Assembly (NCBI RefSeq): GCF_014859695.1
Contig: NZ_JACUTS010000001.1
Location: 1-64,000, forward strand
Direction of reading: 5' to 3'
DNA from: Sulfurimonas sp.
Lineage (GTDB): Bacteria; Campylobacterota; Campylobacteria; Campylobacterales; Sulfurimonadaceae
Length of the DNA stretch: 64,000 nucleotides
Below, in pieces: positions 20,193 to 28,733 of the stretch. A program made the position numbers and the translations under genes. Within the stretch, counting starts at the first letter, position 1; every line of letters starts with the position of its first letter. The notes beneath the pieces were generated by a model. That model was not told where the DNA came from. It was given only the letters and a program-made list of their open reading frames with translations, and did no database searches.

Positions 20193-21548
20193 GTGAGCAG
20201 AGATAAAGAACAGTTTAAAAAAATAACGGTAGCTATTGTCATCGGTCTATTTTTCTTCGCACTCTCATTTACTGTTTTTAATGCTACACAGGCTTCACTT
20301 CTTGGGCTTATAGCATTTCTTGTAACTCTTTGGACAAATGAGGGCTTACCTCTTGGAGTCGTCTCTCTGCTGCCGATCGTTCTTTTCCCGTCCTTCTCAA
20401 TTCTCTCGACGACTCAGACGACTGCAAACTATGCAAACCCAATCATATTTCTCTTTTTCGGCGGCTTTTTGCTAGCTATAGCAGTTGAGAAAACAGAGCT
20501 TCATAGATGGGTCACAGATAAGATGTTTGCCATCTTTCCATCAACTCCAAAAGGCATAATCTTTTCGCTCACAATAGCGTCTGGACTGCTTAGCTCGCTT
20601 CTCTCAAACACCACAACGACACTGCTTTTAATCTCAATCGCTCTTTTTATAACCGAAGATGTCAGGCTTAAGATGAGATTTGCCCTTGCAATAGCTTACG
20701 GTGCTAGCGTAGGAGGGATTTTAACTCCAATAGGGACGCCGCCAAACCTTATTTTGCTCGGTTTTATGCAGAAGAGCGACATGGAGGTTATCTCCTTTTT
20801 GCAGTGGATGGTAATGGTCGCTCCGCTTGTTTTTGTGATGTTTTTTGTGGTTGCATCTCTGCTTAGCATTGGCGTAAAAGATATAGAGATATCCATAAAG
20901 AGTGAAAAAAAAGCCCTTGATGCCCAGCAAAAAAAAGTTCTTTTTTTAATCGGTGGAGTTATTTTGCTCCTTCTGCTAAATGCTCCTCTTAAGCCATACT
21001 GGAGCGGGTTAGGGCTCAATGAAAACGGCATTTTGTTAGGTGCGGGACTTCTGCTTTTTGCTCCGCCATTTAGTACTCTTGAGTGGACAGAGGACAAAGC
21101 AAAGATCCCGCTTAGGATTATGTTTTTATTTGGCGCAGGTTTTTCGATTGCAGCCGCCTTTAGCGCAACGGGTCTTGCCGATGAGGTCGCCTCTTACCTA
21201 ATTGTCATAACGCAGCTTCACCCTATTTTAATCATTCTAAGCGTGGCTATGCTTATAACATTTACAACGGAGATAACCTCAAATACGGCGCTTATATCGG
21301 TCATGCTTCCCGTTATATATGCAGTCTCGCAGCAGAGCGGGCTTGATGCGACTCTCTTTATGATGGTAGCCACGGTGTGCGCAAGCTACGCCTTTATGCT
21401 CCCAATTGCTACGCCTCCAAATGCCGTAGCCATGAGCAGCGGAGCCGTGAGTGTGAAAGATATGGCAAGATATGGGGTTGTTTTTAACTTTATAGGGATC
21501 TTTTTAATAGCGATGATCGCGGAGTTTTTCTGGAAGGGATTTCTTTAG
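20193..21548 (+). CDS. DASS/SLC13 family anion transporter
   Basis: A 451-residue inner-membrane protein with about 11-12 hydrophobic segments. The SNT-type motifs of the family are visible: SLLSNTTTTLLL (about 131) and the paired EITSNTALISVMLP (about 367), followed by LPIATPPNAVAMSSGAV. The family imports dicarboxylates, citrate, sulfate or related anions with sodium. It starts with GTG 7 nt after AAGGAG. It is enclosed by a pair of inverted repeats, which suggests a mobile or invertible segment. Confidence 0.9.
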   Translation: MSRDKEQFKKITVAIVIGLFFFALSFTVFNATQASLLGLIAFLVTLWTNEGLPLGVVSLLPIVLFPSFSILSTTQTTANYANPIIFLFFGGFLLAIAVEKTELHRWVTDKMFAIFPSTPKGIIFSLTIASGLLSSLLSNTTTTLLLISIALFITEDVRLKMRFALAIAYGASVGGILTPIGTPPNLILLGFMQKSDMEVISFLQWMVMVAPLVFVMFFVVASLLSIGVKDIEISIKSEKKALDAQQKKVLFLIGGVILLLLLNAPLKPYWSGLGLNENGILLGAGLLLFAPPFSTLEWTEDKAKIPLRIMFLFGAGFSIAAAFSATGLADEVASYLIVITQLHPILIILSVAMLITFTTEITSNTALISVMLPVIYAVSQQSGLDATLFMMVATVCASYAFMLPIATPPNAVAMSSGAVSVKDMARYGVVFNFIGIFLIAMIAEFFWKGFL

Positions 21549-21742
21549 GAATCCCTGTTTTTGTACATCGTATAAAAATCTTTTAAAATAAGCCCCGCCG
21601 TAAAAAACCATAAAATATTTAAAATGTAGTTGCCATCAAGTCCGTTATCGTAAAGATATGGAAAAAAGAGGAAGTAGGGCCACTTAAAGAAGTAGAAAAA
21701 CAGTATTGCCGACCCGTAGAGCTCTCTTAAAATTCTTTTCAT
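21545..21742 (-). CDS. Small membrane protein, unknown
   Basis: A 65-residue ORF with two hydrophobic segments (about 10-28 and 38-55) and Lys/Arg at both ends. It is convergent with the transporter, overlapping its stop by 4 nt, and inside the repeat-framed segment. Ribosome site is weak. I do not recognise it; it could be a real small membrane protein or a chance ORF. Confidence 0.45.
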   Translation of the reverse strand: MKRILRELYGSAILFFYFFKWPYFLFFPYLYDNGLDGNYILNILWFFTAGLILKDFYTMYKNRDS

Positions 21743-21764
21743 AAGGCTATTTTACCCTTTTTTA

Positions 21765-21880
21765 CTGATGTTACACAACAAAGCGAACACGTCCGTTTTA
21801 TTGGCAGGGACTAAAGTCCCTACAACCCCCTTACCATGGAGTATGCCATTGGTTAGCATACCTAGAAGCTACAAAAAACA
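21765..21880. repeat. Inverted repeat, copy B, right of the DASS transporter
   Basis: The reverse-complement partner of copy A. Here the short hairpin reads GGGAC-TAAA-GTCCC: the stem is kept and the loop differs. Outward similarity (ATAATTCTC-rich) runs on to about 21935. The track's ORF from 21768 reads through this repeat into the Dabb gene. Confidence 0.85.
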
Positions 21881-21953
21881 AAGTTTTTTGAGAATTATAA
21901 AGTTGTTTGTGCACTTTTTTGTTAGAATTTCACAAAAAAAGCAGGGGTTTCGT

Positions 21954-22244
21954 ATGATAGTTCATATAGTGATGTTTAAATTCAAAGAAGAAAACAAAGA
22001 GTCAAATATTAAAGAGGTAGTGAGCAGGCTTAATGCCCTAGTCGGGCTGATTCCTGAGCTAAACTCAATGGAGGTAGGCGTGAACTTTACCGACTCCGAG
22101 CGGGCGTTTGACCTTTCTTTATACTCTACGTTTGAAACAAAAGAGGATTTGGCTTCTTACGCAATCCATCCAGAGCATTTAAAAGCAGTCGAACTTATAA
22201 AGTCCGTGACGTCGGAGTCAAAAGTAGTTGATTATATTTTATAG
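21954..22244 (+). CDS. Dabb (stress-responsive alpha/beta barrel) domain protein
   Basis: A 96-residue protein beginning MIVHIVMFKFKEENKES and containing VGVNFTDSERAFDLSLYSTFETKEDLASYAIHPEHLK, the standard Dabb ferredoxin-like dimer fold. I chose ATG 21954, after GCAGGGG, because the 62 residues upstream in the track come from the repeat. The role of bacterial Dabb proteins is poorly defined. Confidence 0.85.
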   Translation: MIVHIVMFKFKEENKESNIKEVVSRLNALVGLIPELNSMEVGVNFTDSERAFDLSLYSTFETKEDLASYAIHPEHLKAVELIKSVTSESKVVDYIL

Positions 22245-22250
22245 TAGAGG

Positions 22251-22286
22251 ATTCTCGGCATGTTAAAGAAATAACACGCCGAATCT
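22251..22286. terminator. Bidirectional terminator between Dabb and EF-hand genes
   Basis: GATTC-t-CGGCATGTTA / TAACACGCCGAATC forms a stem of about 15 pairs with one wobble and one bulge, loop AAGAAA. It lies in the 46-bp gap between convergent stops. Confidence 0.75.
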
Positions 22287-22290
22287 ATAT

Positions 22291-22608
22291 CTATCTTCTT
22301 CTTCTGGTTTGATGATCTTCAAACTCTTTTTTGTTTACAAGACCATCTTCGTTAGCATCCATTCTTGAGAACTCGTAATGCTCTTTGACATTTCTTAGCA
22401 TTCTGCCGTCATCTCTTCTCTCTTGGACTCTTTTCTCTCTAGCCTCATGAAGCTCACTCTCGGTAAGAGTTCCATCACTGTTTAAATCAAAACTTTCAAA
22501 AGTAGGCATATCGCGCCCACCGTTTTGTGCCAGAACTCCAATCGGTGCGACCAACAACAGGCTTAATGCAACAAGAGACAATCTTACATGTTTAGAAAAC
22601 ATTTTCAT
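22291..22608 (-). CDS. Secreted EF-hand protein
   Basis: A 105-residue protein with a signal peptide ending at VLAQNGG and two EF-hand calcium loops: DLNSDGTLTESE and DANEDGLVNKKE. Both loops carry the expected acidic ligands and final Glu. The start is ATG 22608 with AAGGAG 7 nt upstream; the track's Met is 14 residues too early. It is probably a periplasmic calcium-binding protein; partner unknown. Confidence 0.8.
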   Translation of the reverse strand: MKMFSKHVRLSLVALSLLLVAPIGVLAQNGGRDMPTFESFDLNSDGTLTESELHEAREKRVQERRDDGRMLRNVKEHYEFSRMDANEDGLVNKKEFEDHQTRRRR

Positions 22609-22649
22609 AACAGACTCCTTAAGTTTGGTATTGCAAATATTGTAGCACA

Positions 22650-22852
22650 TTAATAGTTAAGCGTAAATCTCAGCCAGATAAAATCCTCTACATGCTTTTT
22701 TCCAAACTCGCTTAAAGTCCCTCCGCTGTTGATGTTATAGGAGATATCGACCTCGGTGTTATTTTTAAAAGCGTAGAGAGCACCGACTCTGTTCTGTTGT
22801 GAGTAGTCTTGAAGATTTGTCATATTTTTATAGTAAATCGAGAAGACTCCTT
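22650..22852 (-). pseudogene. C-terminal remnant of an outer-membrane beta-barrel gene
   Basis: The minus frame encodes KGVFSIYYKNMTNLQDYSQQ and ends FIWLRFTLNY before a stop, i.e. three or four amphipathic beta strands closing on an aromatic residue, the classical end of a barrel. The frame meets a stop immediately upstream, where the patatin gene ends, and no signal peptide or N-terminal part is present. An internal ATG would give only 57 residues. I read it as the surviving tail of a deleted or rearranged barrel gene. Confidence 0.6.
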
Positions 22853-22853
22853 T

Positions 22854-23615
22854 TTAAAGCTCTTTTAGTATTCTCTTTGTCTCTTTATACCCAAGATTAA
22901 TCAGCTCTTTCATTTGAGACATATCGACTGCATTATACTCCGAGAGGTCCGGTTTTATGGTTAGGTCCGCCTCTTTTGTTTGAGCTTTTTTATTTAATTT
23001 GACCAAAAAGTTAAAACTGTTATATAGAACTTCAATAACATTCTCAGGCTTTTTGTAAGAGCGCTCAGGAACAAGGTCTACTCCTATTAAAAAATCAACA
23101 TCCTTATCTTTTAGACAGCTAAGAGGAACATTTTCAACAATCCCGCCATCAACCAAAAGTCTCTCTTCAATCTCAACTGGAATAAAAATTCCAGGGATAC
23201 ATGTGCTTGCAACAACTGCGTCCGCAACGCTTCCTTTGTTCAAGATGACCTTTTCTCCGGTTGTAATATCAGTAGCTATCATGCCAAGCGGGATGTTTGC
23301 ATCTTCAAAATTTTTATTACCTATGTTGTGTTTAATAATCTCGCCTATTTTTTCATTTGAGAGTAGTCCATATTTTGAAAGAGTAAGCGAAGAGATCTTT
23401 TTCCACTCAAACTCAACGACTATCTTCTCTATCTCTTGGGGAGTTTTTCCAAAAGCATAGAGTGCTGCTACAATTGCGCCCGCACTTGTTCCGCAAATGG
23501 CACTTATTTCGATCTTTTTCTCTTCAAGCGCTTTTAAAACACCCACATGAGCAGCGCCTAAAACCGCCCCTCCGCCTAGAGCTAGCCCGACTTTTTTATC
23601 TTTGAGGCTGCTCAT
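22854..23615 (-). CDS. Patatin-like phospholipase (RssA type)
   Basis: A 253-residue soluble protein with the oxyanion loop GLALGGGAVLGAAHVGVL (about 10-27), the nucleophile elbow GTSAG (Ser about 43) and the Asp dyad partner in LLVDGGIVENVPL (about 150). It is expected to cleave acyl esters of phospholipids. It overlaps the upstream DUF502 gene by 4 nt. Confidence 0.92.
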   Translation of the reverse strand: MSSLKDKKVGLALGGGAVLGAAHVGVLKALEEKKIEISAICGTSAGAIVAALYAFGKTPQEIEKIVVEFEWKKISSLTLSKYGLLSNEKIGEIIKHNIGNKNFEDANIPLGMIATDITTGEKVILNKGSVADAVVASTCIPGIFIPVEIEERLLVDGGIVENVPLSCLKDKDVDFLIGVDLVPERSYKKPENVIEVLYNSFNFLVKLNKKAQTKEADLTIKPDLSEYNAVDMSQMKELINLGYKETKRILKEL

Positions 23616-24199
23616 TTGCCCTCACCTTTTTTACTGCTTGAAATTCCGGCAGTCATAATAAATCCTAGAGCCTCTTCAGTTTTCATATTGATTGGAGTTA
23701 TATTTTTTTTAGGGATAAAAAGGGAGTAACCGCCTATTTGATAACTAAGTTGAAAATAGACCATAACTGGTTCTTCCATATCCAAGAAATCAAACCTTTG
23801 TAAATCCTCAGAAGTTATAAAACCCATTATCTTAGAATCCATCCAGTGCGTATCTACAAGAACAACAATGTCGTTCTCTTTATTTTTTAGGTTTGAGAAG
23901 AAGTTGAAAAAATCTTTTACGGCGCTGTAGAGAGTGTTTACGAGAGGCATTTTATCGACAAGTGACTCAAAAAAATCTCTTAATTTTTGAACAATCCAAA
24001 GTTTTAGAAGCAGTCCCACAAAAAAGACGATGGCAATTCCGGCAATAAGGCCCAAACCGGTGAAATAGTACTCTTTTGGCAGCACATATAAAATAAGATT
24101 GCCAAAGAAGTTCTCCGTCATTTTTAAAACCCATACGAGAATATATAAAACCAGAGCAGTAGGGAGAATAAGGCTAAGACCGTTTATAAAAGTTTTCAC
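23612..24199 (-). CDS. DUF502 family membrane protein
   Basis: A 195-residue protein with two membrane segments (about 5-27 and 47-70) and a soluble C-terminal domain. The phrases PLVNTLYSAVKDFFNF and VMVYFQLSYQIGGYSLFIPKKNITPINMKTEEALGFIMTAGIS fit DUF502, whose role is not established. Its stop overlaps the start of the patatin gene (ATGA), so the two are cotranscribed. Confidence 0.88.
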   Translation of the reverse strand: MKTFINGLSLILPTALVLYILVWVLKMTENFFGNLILYVLPKEYYFTGLGLIAGIAIVFFVGLLLKLWIVQKLRDFFESLVDKMPLVNTLYSAVKDFFNFFSNLKNKENDIVVLVDTHWMDSKIMGFITSEDLQRFDFLDMEEPVMVYFQLSYQIGGYSLFIPKKNITPINMKTEEALGFIMTAGISSSKKGEGK

Positions 24200-24279
24200 A
24201 GATGTTCCTTGAGTGTTTTAAGATTTAAAAGATTGTATCGAAAATAATGTTAGAATTTCGAAAAATTTAAGGTAGAGAG

Positions 24280-25536
24280 ATGTTAATGACAATAGTAGGA
24301 ATCTATACTCTTTTTGTGCTTGTCTCCATATATACAAGCGTTATGCAGATAGGTTATGTAAATAAGGCGAAAAAAGGCAAAGCAGTTCTTCTCTTGGACA
24401 ATGATTTTATAAAAGCGGGAAATTACAGCGTTGCAAAAGAGAGGATGAGTATCGCAAGTATCTTTATAGAGTATATTGTCTTTATTTTGTGGATAGATTT
24501 TGGAATCAAGTTTTTAGAACAAAATATATCTTATGAGAATGAAGCTCTTTTGAATATTGCCATCGTCATGAGCTTTTTGGTTATAAACTCGCTTATCTCT
24601 CTGCCGTTTTCATACTACGAAAAATTTGTTCTGGATCAGAAGTTTGGTTTTAACAAATCAACTCTTGGGCAGTGGATAAAAGATATCTTTATCTCCTTTG
24701 TTATGACGCTTCTCTTTGGCTCTTTAGTAGTTTGGGGAGTTTATGAGATAATTTCAAGTTTTGAACTTTGGTGGATGTGGAGTTTTGTATTTATCTTTGC
24801 GGTCGTTATTCTTATCAATATGTTGTACCCGACTTTTAGGGCGCTCTTCTTTGACAAACTTACTCCGCTTCAAAATGAAGAACTAGATGTTCAGATAAAA
24901 GATTTGATGGATAGAACCGGCTTTGTAAGTTCGGGTGTTTTCATAAGTGACGCCAGTAAGAGAGATGCAAGATTAAACGCATACTTCGGAGGAATCGGTA
25001 AATCCAAAAGAGTCGTTCTTTTTGACACGCTTATAGAGAAGCTCACGACCAGAGAGCTTTTGGCGGTTTTAGGTCATGAACTTGGGCACTTTGCACATGG
25101 AGACATATATAAAAATATCGCTCTTATGGGCGCAATTTTGCTTGGTATGTTTGCAATATTCGGTAATCTGCCGCTCTCTTTTTATACAGAGCTTGAAATA
25201 TCGCAAGCGCCTTATGCAGTTATGATCTTGCTGATGCTTTTTATGCCTGTTTTGGGCTTTTTTATGATGCCGATAATGGGAATCGTAAGCAGACACAACG
25301 AGTATGAGGCAGACAAAACAGCAAGTGAGCTTAGCGGTCCAGGCGGTTCAATAGAGCTTGCTAACGCCTTGAAAAAACTGGTAAATGAGAACAAAAGTTT
25401 TCCGCTCTCGCATCCGCTCTATATCTTCTTTCACTATACGCACCCGCCTGTTTTAGAGAGACTAAAAGAGCTTGGCGTTGATGTAGGGGAGATTGATAAA
25501 AAGGCTTTGGGAGAAGCATGTCAAGCGGAAATCTAG
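24280..25536 (+). CDS. M48 family zinc metalloprotease (Ste24/CAAX protease 1-like)
   Basis: A 418-residue integral membrane protease with several hydrophobic segments. The zinc site is HELGH (about 265-269) with the third ligand in NEYEADKTASEL (about 345). An N-terminal CAAX-protease domain (PFSYYEKFVLDQKFGFN) is present. It probably degrades or processes membrane proteins. The stop overlaps prmC by 19 nt. Confidence 0.92.
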   Translation: MLMTIVGIYTLFVLVSIYTSVMQIGYVNKAKKGKAVLLLDNDFIKAGNYSVAKERMSIASIFIEYIVFILWIDFGIKFLEQNISYENEALLNIAIVMSFLVINSLISLPFSYYEKFVLDQKFGFNKSTLGQWIKDIFISFVMTLLFGSLVVWGVYEIISSFELWWMWSFVFIFAVVILINMLYPTFRALFFDKLTPLQNEELDVQIKDLMDRTGFVSSGVFISDASKRDARLNAYFGGIGKSKRVVLFDTLIEKLTTRELLAVLGHELGHFAHGDIYKNIALMGAILLGMFAIFGNLPLSFYTELEISQAPYAVMILLMLFMPVLGFFMMPIMGIVSRHNEYEADKTASELSGPGGSIELANALKKLVNENKSFPLSHPLYIFFHYTHPPVLERLKELGVDVGEIDKKALGEACQAEI

Positions 25537-26348
25537 TAAAAGATATTTTAAAAGAGATAACTTCAAAGCTTGCTCCTCATGTAGAGAGGGCCTCAAGAGA
25601 GGCGCAACTTCTTTTAATGTACCATCTTGAGGTGGATGAGCTTTGGCTTATAACAAACCAAGAGGCAGATGTAAAAGAGAGTGATAAACTTTTAAAACTG
25701 GCAGAGCGAAGAGCCAAGAGTGAGCCTCTTGAGTATATAACCGGAAGGGTCAGTTTTTACAGCGAGGAGTTTTTTATAGCAGAGGGAGCGCTTATTCCGC
25801 GTCCTGAAACTGAACTTCTTATTGATGAGGTGCTCAAAAACATAGCCGATAAAAATGCAAATATTACCATTGCAGAGGTGGGTGTGGGAAGCGGAATCAT
25901 ATCGATTATGCTTGCAAAATTTCTTCCAAATGCAAATATTATAGCGGTAGATATTTCAGAGGTGGCGCTGGGTATTGCAAAGAAAAATATAGAGCTGTTT
26001 GGAGTAGAAAATAGAGTTGCGCTAAGACTCGGCTCACTTCTAGAACCCGTAGATGAGCAGATTGATTATTTGGTCTCAAACCCTCCCTATATTGCGCAGA
26101 GTGCAGAGCTTGAGCCAAACCTCTCTTATGAGCCACAGAATGCTCTTTTTGGCGGAGAGATAGGCGATGAGATAATTAAAAAACTTCTTGATGAAGTCTT
26201 AAGCAGAAAGATTAACTTTTTTACATGTGAGATGGGTTATGACCAAAAAGATAAAATATCGGCATATTTAAAAGACAAAAGCTTTGCAAAATTAGAGTTT
26301 TATAAAGACTATAGCGGTTTTGACAGAGGTTTTACGCTGAGGTTATAG
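25518..26348 (+). CDS. prmC: Peptide chain release factor N5-glutamine methyltransferase
   Basis: A 276-residue enzyme that methylates the GGQ glutamine of RF1 and RF2. The SAM motif VGVGSGIISIMLA (about 114) and the catalytic motif NPPY (about 192) are present, with the N-terminal helical domain that docks the release factor. It starts inside the end of the protease gene. Confidence 0.94.
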   Translation: MSSGNLVKDILKEITSKLAPHVERASREAQLLLMYHLEVDELWLITNQEADVKESDKLLKLAERRAKSEPLEYITGRVSFYSEEFFIAEGALIPRPETELLIDEVLKNIADKNANITIAEVGVGSGIISIMLAKFLPNANIIAVDISEVALGIAKKNIELFGVENRVALRLGSLLEPVDEQIDYLVSNPPYIAQSAELEPNLSYEPQNALFGGEIGDEIIKKLLDEVLSRKINFFTCEMGYDQKDKISAYLKDKSFAKLEFYKDYSGFDRGFTLRL

Positions 26349-26351
26349 TAT

Positions 26352-26831
26352 TTGAAAAGAAATATTTTTATAGATTTTGCATATTTTACTCTTTTGTGCG
26401 CTACATTTGGAGCTGTTTTAGTTTTGGGTGCTGTCGTCGCCCCTATAGTTTTTCATACAGATAAGATTTTATATTCAGTTTTGCTTGACAACTACAACGC
26501 AGGAATTATTATGGGTGAAGTTTTTCGCCGTTTTAGCTACTGGATATACTTTTTAGCTTTTTTTGTCACTGTATACGAACTTGCGATGTATAAAAGAGGG
26601 CAGAGAGATGTGATAATATTCACAAGTGCAGTTACCGTTGTCTTCTCTGCACTTATGTTTAGTGCGGTCTACTCTCCAAAGATACTCTCTATGCAGGTTC
26701 TTGGAGTAGAAGCTACACAAAGTGACACTTTTAGAAACATCCATATGGCAAGTGAATTGGATTTTAAAATCTTAGCTGCGGCTCTGCTTGTACTTTTTAT
26801 CAGAAGGCTGATGCTTCTTAGGCTCCAATAA
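26352..26831 (+). CDS. DUF4149 family membrane protein
   Basis: A 159-residue protein with four hydrophobic segments. The order of segments and the internal GEVFRRFSYWIYF and NIHMASELDFKI phrases match DUF4149. It starts with TTG 3 nt after prmC. Function unknown. Confidence 0.75.
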   Translation: MKRNIFIDFAYFTLLCATFGAVLVLGAVVAPIVFHTDKILYSVLLDNYNAGIIMGEVFRRFSYWIYFLAFFVTVYELAMYKRGQRDVIIFTSAVTVVFSALMFSAVYSPKILSMQVLGVEATQSDTFRNIHMASELDFKILAAALLVLFIRRLMLLRLQ

Positions 26832-26866
26832 GGGCGCTTTTTAAAAAGCTACGCCCAATTTTTATT
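26832..26866 (+). terminator. Rho-independent terminator after the prmC operon
   Basis: GGGCG-C-TTTTTAAAAAG-CTA-CGCCC followed by AATTTTTATT, directly after the DUF4149 stop. Confidence 0.7.
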
Positions 26867-26898
26867 CTCCTTCATAGTATAACTTTTTCTTTTAATCA

Positions 26899-26912
26899 TT
26901 GATTTCAATCAA
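26899..26912. promoter_or_regulatory. Fnr-like box for the OM barrel gene
   Basis: TTGATTTCAATCAA is a perfect TTGAT-N4-ATCAA palindrome, 67.5 bp before the GTG start. A -10 TATCAT (26935-26940) follows exactly 22 bp after it. Confidence 0.7.
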
Positions 26913-26972
26913 GATGATTGAGCGACAAATTTAATATCATTTTAGCTAATACTACTTTTTGGGGAGGCTATT

Positions 26973-27530
26973 GTGAAAGGTATATTAAGTAAATTTATAG
27001 TTAGCGGGTTGACATTATTAGCAGTTTCTCAGACTGCTTCTGCAAGTTCTTCTTCGGGAGATGGCAGCGGATTTTATATTGTTCCAAAAGTGGTAGTTGT
27101 ATTGGGAGATACAATTATGCATCATGGACATAAACTTAACGGAGAGACCGGAGTCGGCGCAGGTATAGATCTGGGTTACTCTTTTACTCCAAACTATGCG
27201 CTGGAGTTGTCTGCTACACATGCGGAAGCTGATGTTGTAGAAGATGACCATGTTAAAGATACTGCAGAGTATACGACATATGGTTTTAACTTTGCATATA
27301 CAAGAATTCTTGTAGGTCATTTTGCAATACTCGCAAAACTAGGCTATGCATGGGAGTATGAGAAGATGGACAAACTTCATATAAAAGAGACTCTTGACGG
27401 CGTTACTTATGCGTTGGGATTTGAGTATGGAGTGGCAGAGAATATGGAACTTGTGTTTGAAGTAGAGGGTGCAAATGTTACAAGTTCTAGAGGCGAGAGT
27501 CTTCTTTTTGGTCTAAAATACAAATTTTAA
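26973..27530 (+). CDS. Outer-membrane beta-barrel (OmpA/OmpW-like porin family)
   Basis: A 185-residue protein starting with GTG after GGGGAGG. It has a signal peptide (about 1-24, ending QTASASSS), about eight predicted strands and the C-terminal SLLFGLKYKF insertion signal. The segment VVVLGDTIMHHGHKLNGETGVGAGIDLGYSFTPNYALELSATH is typical of small eight-stranded barrels. The paired His (HHGH) near residue 50 could bind a metal, which is inference. An Fnr-like promoter and the nos neighbours suggest use during anaerobic respiration. Confidence 0.8.
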   Translation: MKGILSKFIVSGLTLLAVSQTASASSSSGDGSGFYIVPKVVVVLGDTIMHHGHKLNGETGVGAGIDLGYSFTPNYALELSATHAEADVVEDDHVKDTAEYTTYGFNFAYTRILVGHFAILAKLGYAWEYEKMDKLHIKETLDGVTYALGFEYGVAENMELVFEVEGANVTSSRGESLLFGLKYKF

Positions 27531-27538
27531 ATATTTTT

Positions 27539-27559
27539 ACCTAAGTTTTTAACTTAGGT
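27539..27559 (+). terminator. Hairpin after the OM barrel gene
   Basis: ACCTAAGT-TTTTA-ACTTAGGT is a perfect 8-bp stem, 9 nt after the stop. No strong T-tract follows, so termination may be partial. Confidence 0.55.
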
Positions 27560-27641
27560 AATCTCTTCATATAAAGAATCATCTAAACTACTTTTTATTA
27601 CTTTAGGATAGAATAATACAATTATTATTTAAGGAAATTCT

Positions 27642-28733
27642 ATGTTTATAAAAGTACTCCTCTTTTTTAGTTTCATTTTATCAGCAGCAGCTTTAGATGC
27701 GAACGGTTTTACAAAAGCAGCAACAACAAAACCTCAGTTAGTCCAAACAGGTTCTCAAAAAGAGTGGTGTCCGGTATGCGGCATGAGCATAGAGGCTTAC
27801 TATAAAACTTCACACTCTTCAATAATCAACAATCATAAAAACAGACAATACTGCTCCATGAGATGTCTTGCGATAGATATGCAGGAGTATGAGATAGACC
27901 TTGATAATATTAAGGTCGTTGATGTTTCAACCGAAAAGCTAATAGGTGCCAAAAATGCCTACTATGTCGTCGGTTCCGATATCAGAGGCACTATGGCAAA
28001 GGTGAGTAAGCTTGCTTTTGAAGATAAAGAGGCTGCGGAAGATTTCAGTATTGAAAAGGGCGGGGAGATAGTTGATTTTAAAACAGCGCTCAAGATAGCA
28101 CAGGATTCACTGAAGTCAGATATTGCAATGGTTGAGAATAAAAAAGAGAAGCAGGTCTACTCTATTGGCAAAAAAATATTTGAGAAGAGATGCGAAAAGG
28201 AGATAGACTTGAAGAGCTATCTTGAGATCAATGAACTCAAAGCACACATAAAAGATGAAAATGTTTGCGGCGAACTAAAAGAGAGTGAGATACAGCCGCT
28301 CTCTCTCTACCTTTGGGAAGTAAAAAGGTTTGGCGACCTTGAAAATATTGGCGAGACAATAAGTGTTGATAAAAATGAAAAGTGCCCGATTTGCGGTATG
28401 TTTGTCTACAAATATCCAAAATGGGCGGCGCAGATATTTTACGGAGACAGACACTTCTCATTTGATGGCGTAAAAGATATGATGAAGTATTTTTTTATGC
28501 ACAAAGAGGAGGTCTCAAAAATAGTTGTGAGCGATTACTACTCCCAAAAAGCGCTCAATGCCAAAGAGGCTTACTATGTAGTAGGAAGTGATGTTTATGG
28601 TCCGATGGGAGAGGAGCTTATACCTTTTGCAAAAGAGAGTGAGGCAAAAACTTTCTACATGGACCACAAAGGCTCTAAGATACTAAGGTTTGATGAGATA
28701 ACAGAGATGGAGATTAAGAAGCTAGATGAATAG
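27642..28733 (+). CDS. Exported protein with two NosL-like domains
   Basis: A 363-residue protein with a signal peptide (about 1-18). Domain 1 (about 43-155) has CPVCGM, YCSMRC and YYVVGSDIRGTMAKVSKLAF; domain 2 (about 247-355) has CPICGM and YYVVGSDVYGPMGEELIPFA. These are the Cys-x-x-Cys-x-Met copper site and the NosL core. NosL binds Cu(I) and helps assemble NosZ. A linker with two cysteines (about 180-225) lies between. A fusion of two NosL modules with an FtsX-type ABC system downstream suggests copper handling or export. It overlaps the next gene by 8 nt. Confidence 0.85.
   Translation: MFIKVLLFFSFILSAAALDANGFTKAATTKPQLVQTGSQKEWCPVCGMSIEAYYKTSHSSIINNHKNRQYCSMRCLAIDMQEYEIDLDNIKVVDVSTEKLIGAKNAYYVVGSDIRGTMAKVSKLAFEDKEAAEDFSIEKGGEIVDFKTALKIAQDSLKSDIAMVENKKEKQVYSIGKKIFEKRCEKEIDLKSYLEINELKAHIKDENVCGELKESEIQPLSLYLWEVKRFGDLENIGETISVDKNEKCPICGMFVYKYPKWAAQIFYGDRHFSFDGVKDMMKYFFMHKEEVSKIVVSDYYSQKALNAKEAYYVVGSDVYGPMGEELIPFAKESEAKTFYMDHKGSKILRFDEITEMEIKKLDE

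Noticed and set aside
21768-21953. 62-residue N-terminal extension of the Dabb ORF
   Set aside because: Encoded by repeat copy B; the domain starts at MIVHIVMF with its own GGGG ribosome site.
28237-28461. Minus-strand ORF within the double-NosL gene
   Set aside because: Shadow frame without ribosome site.
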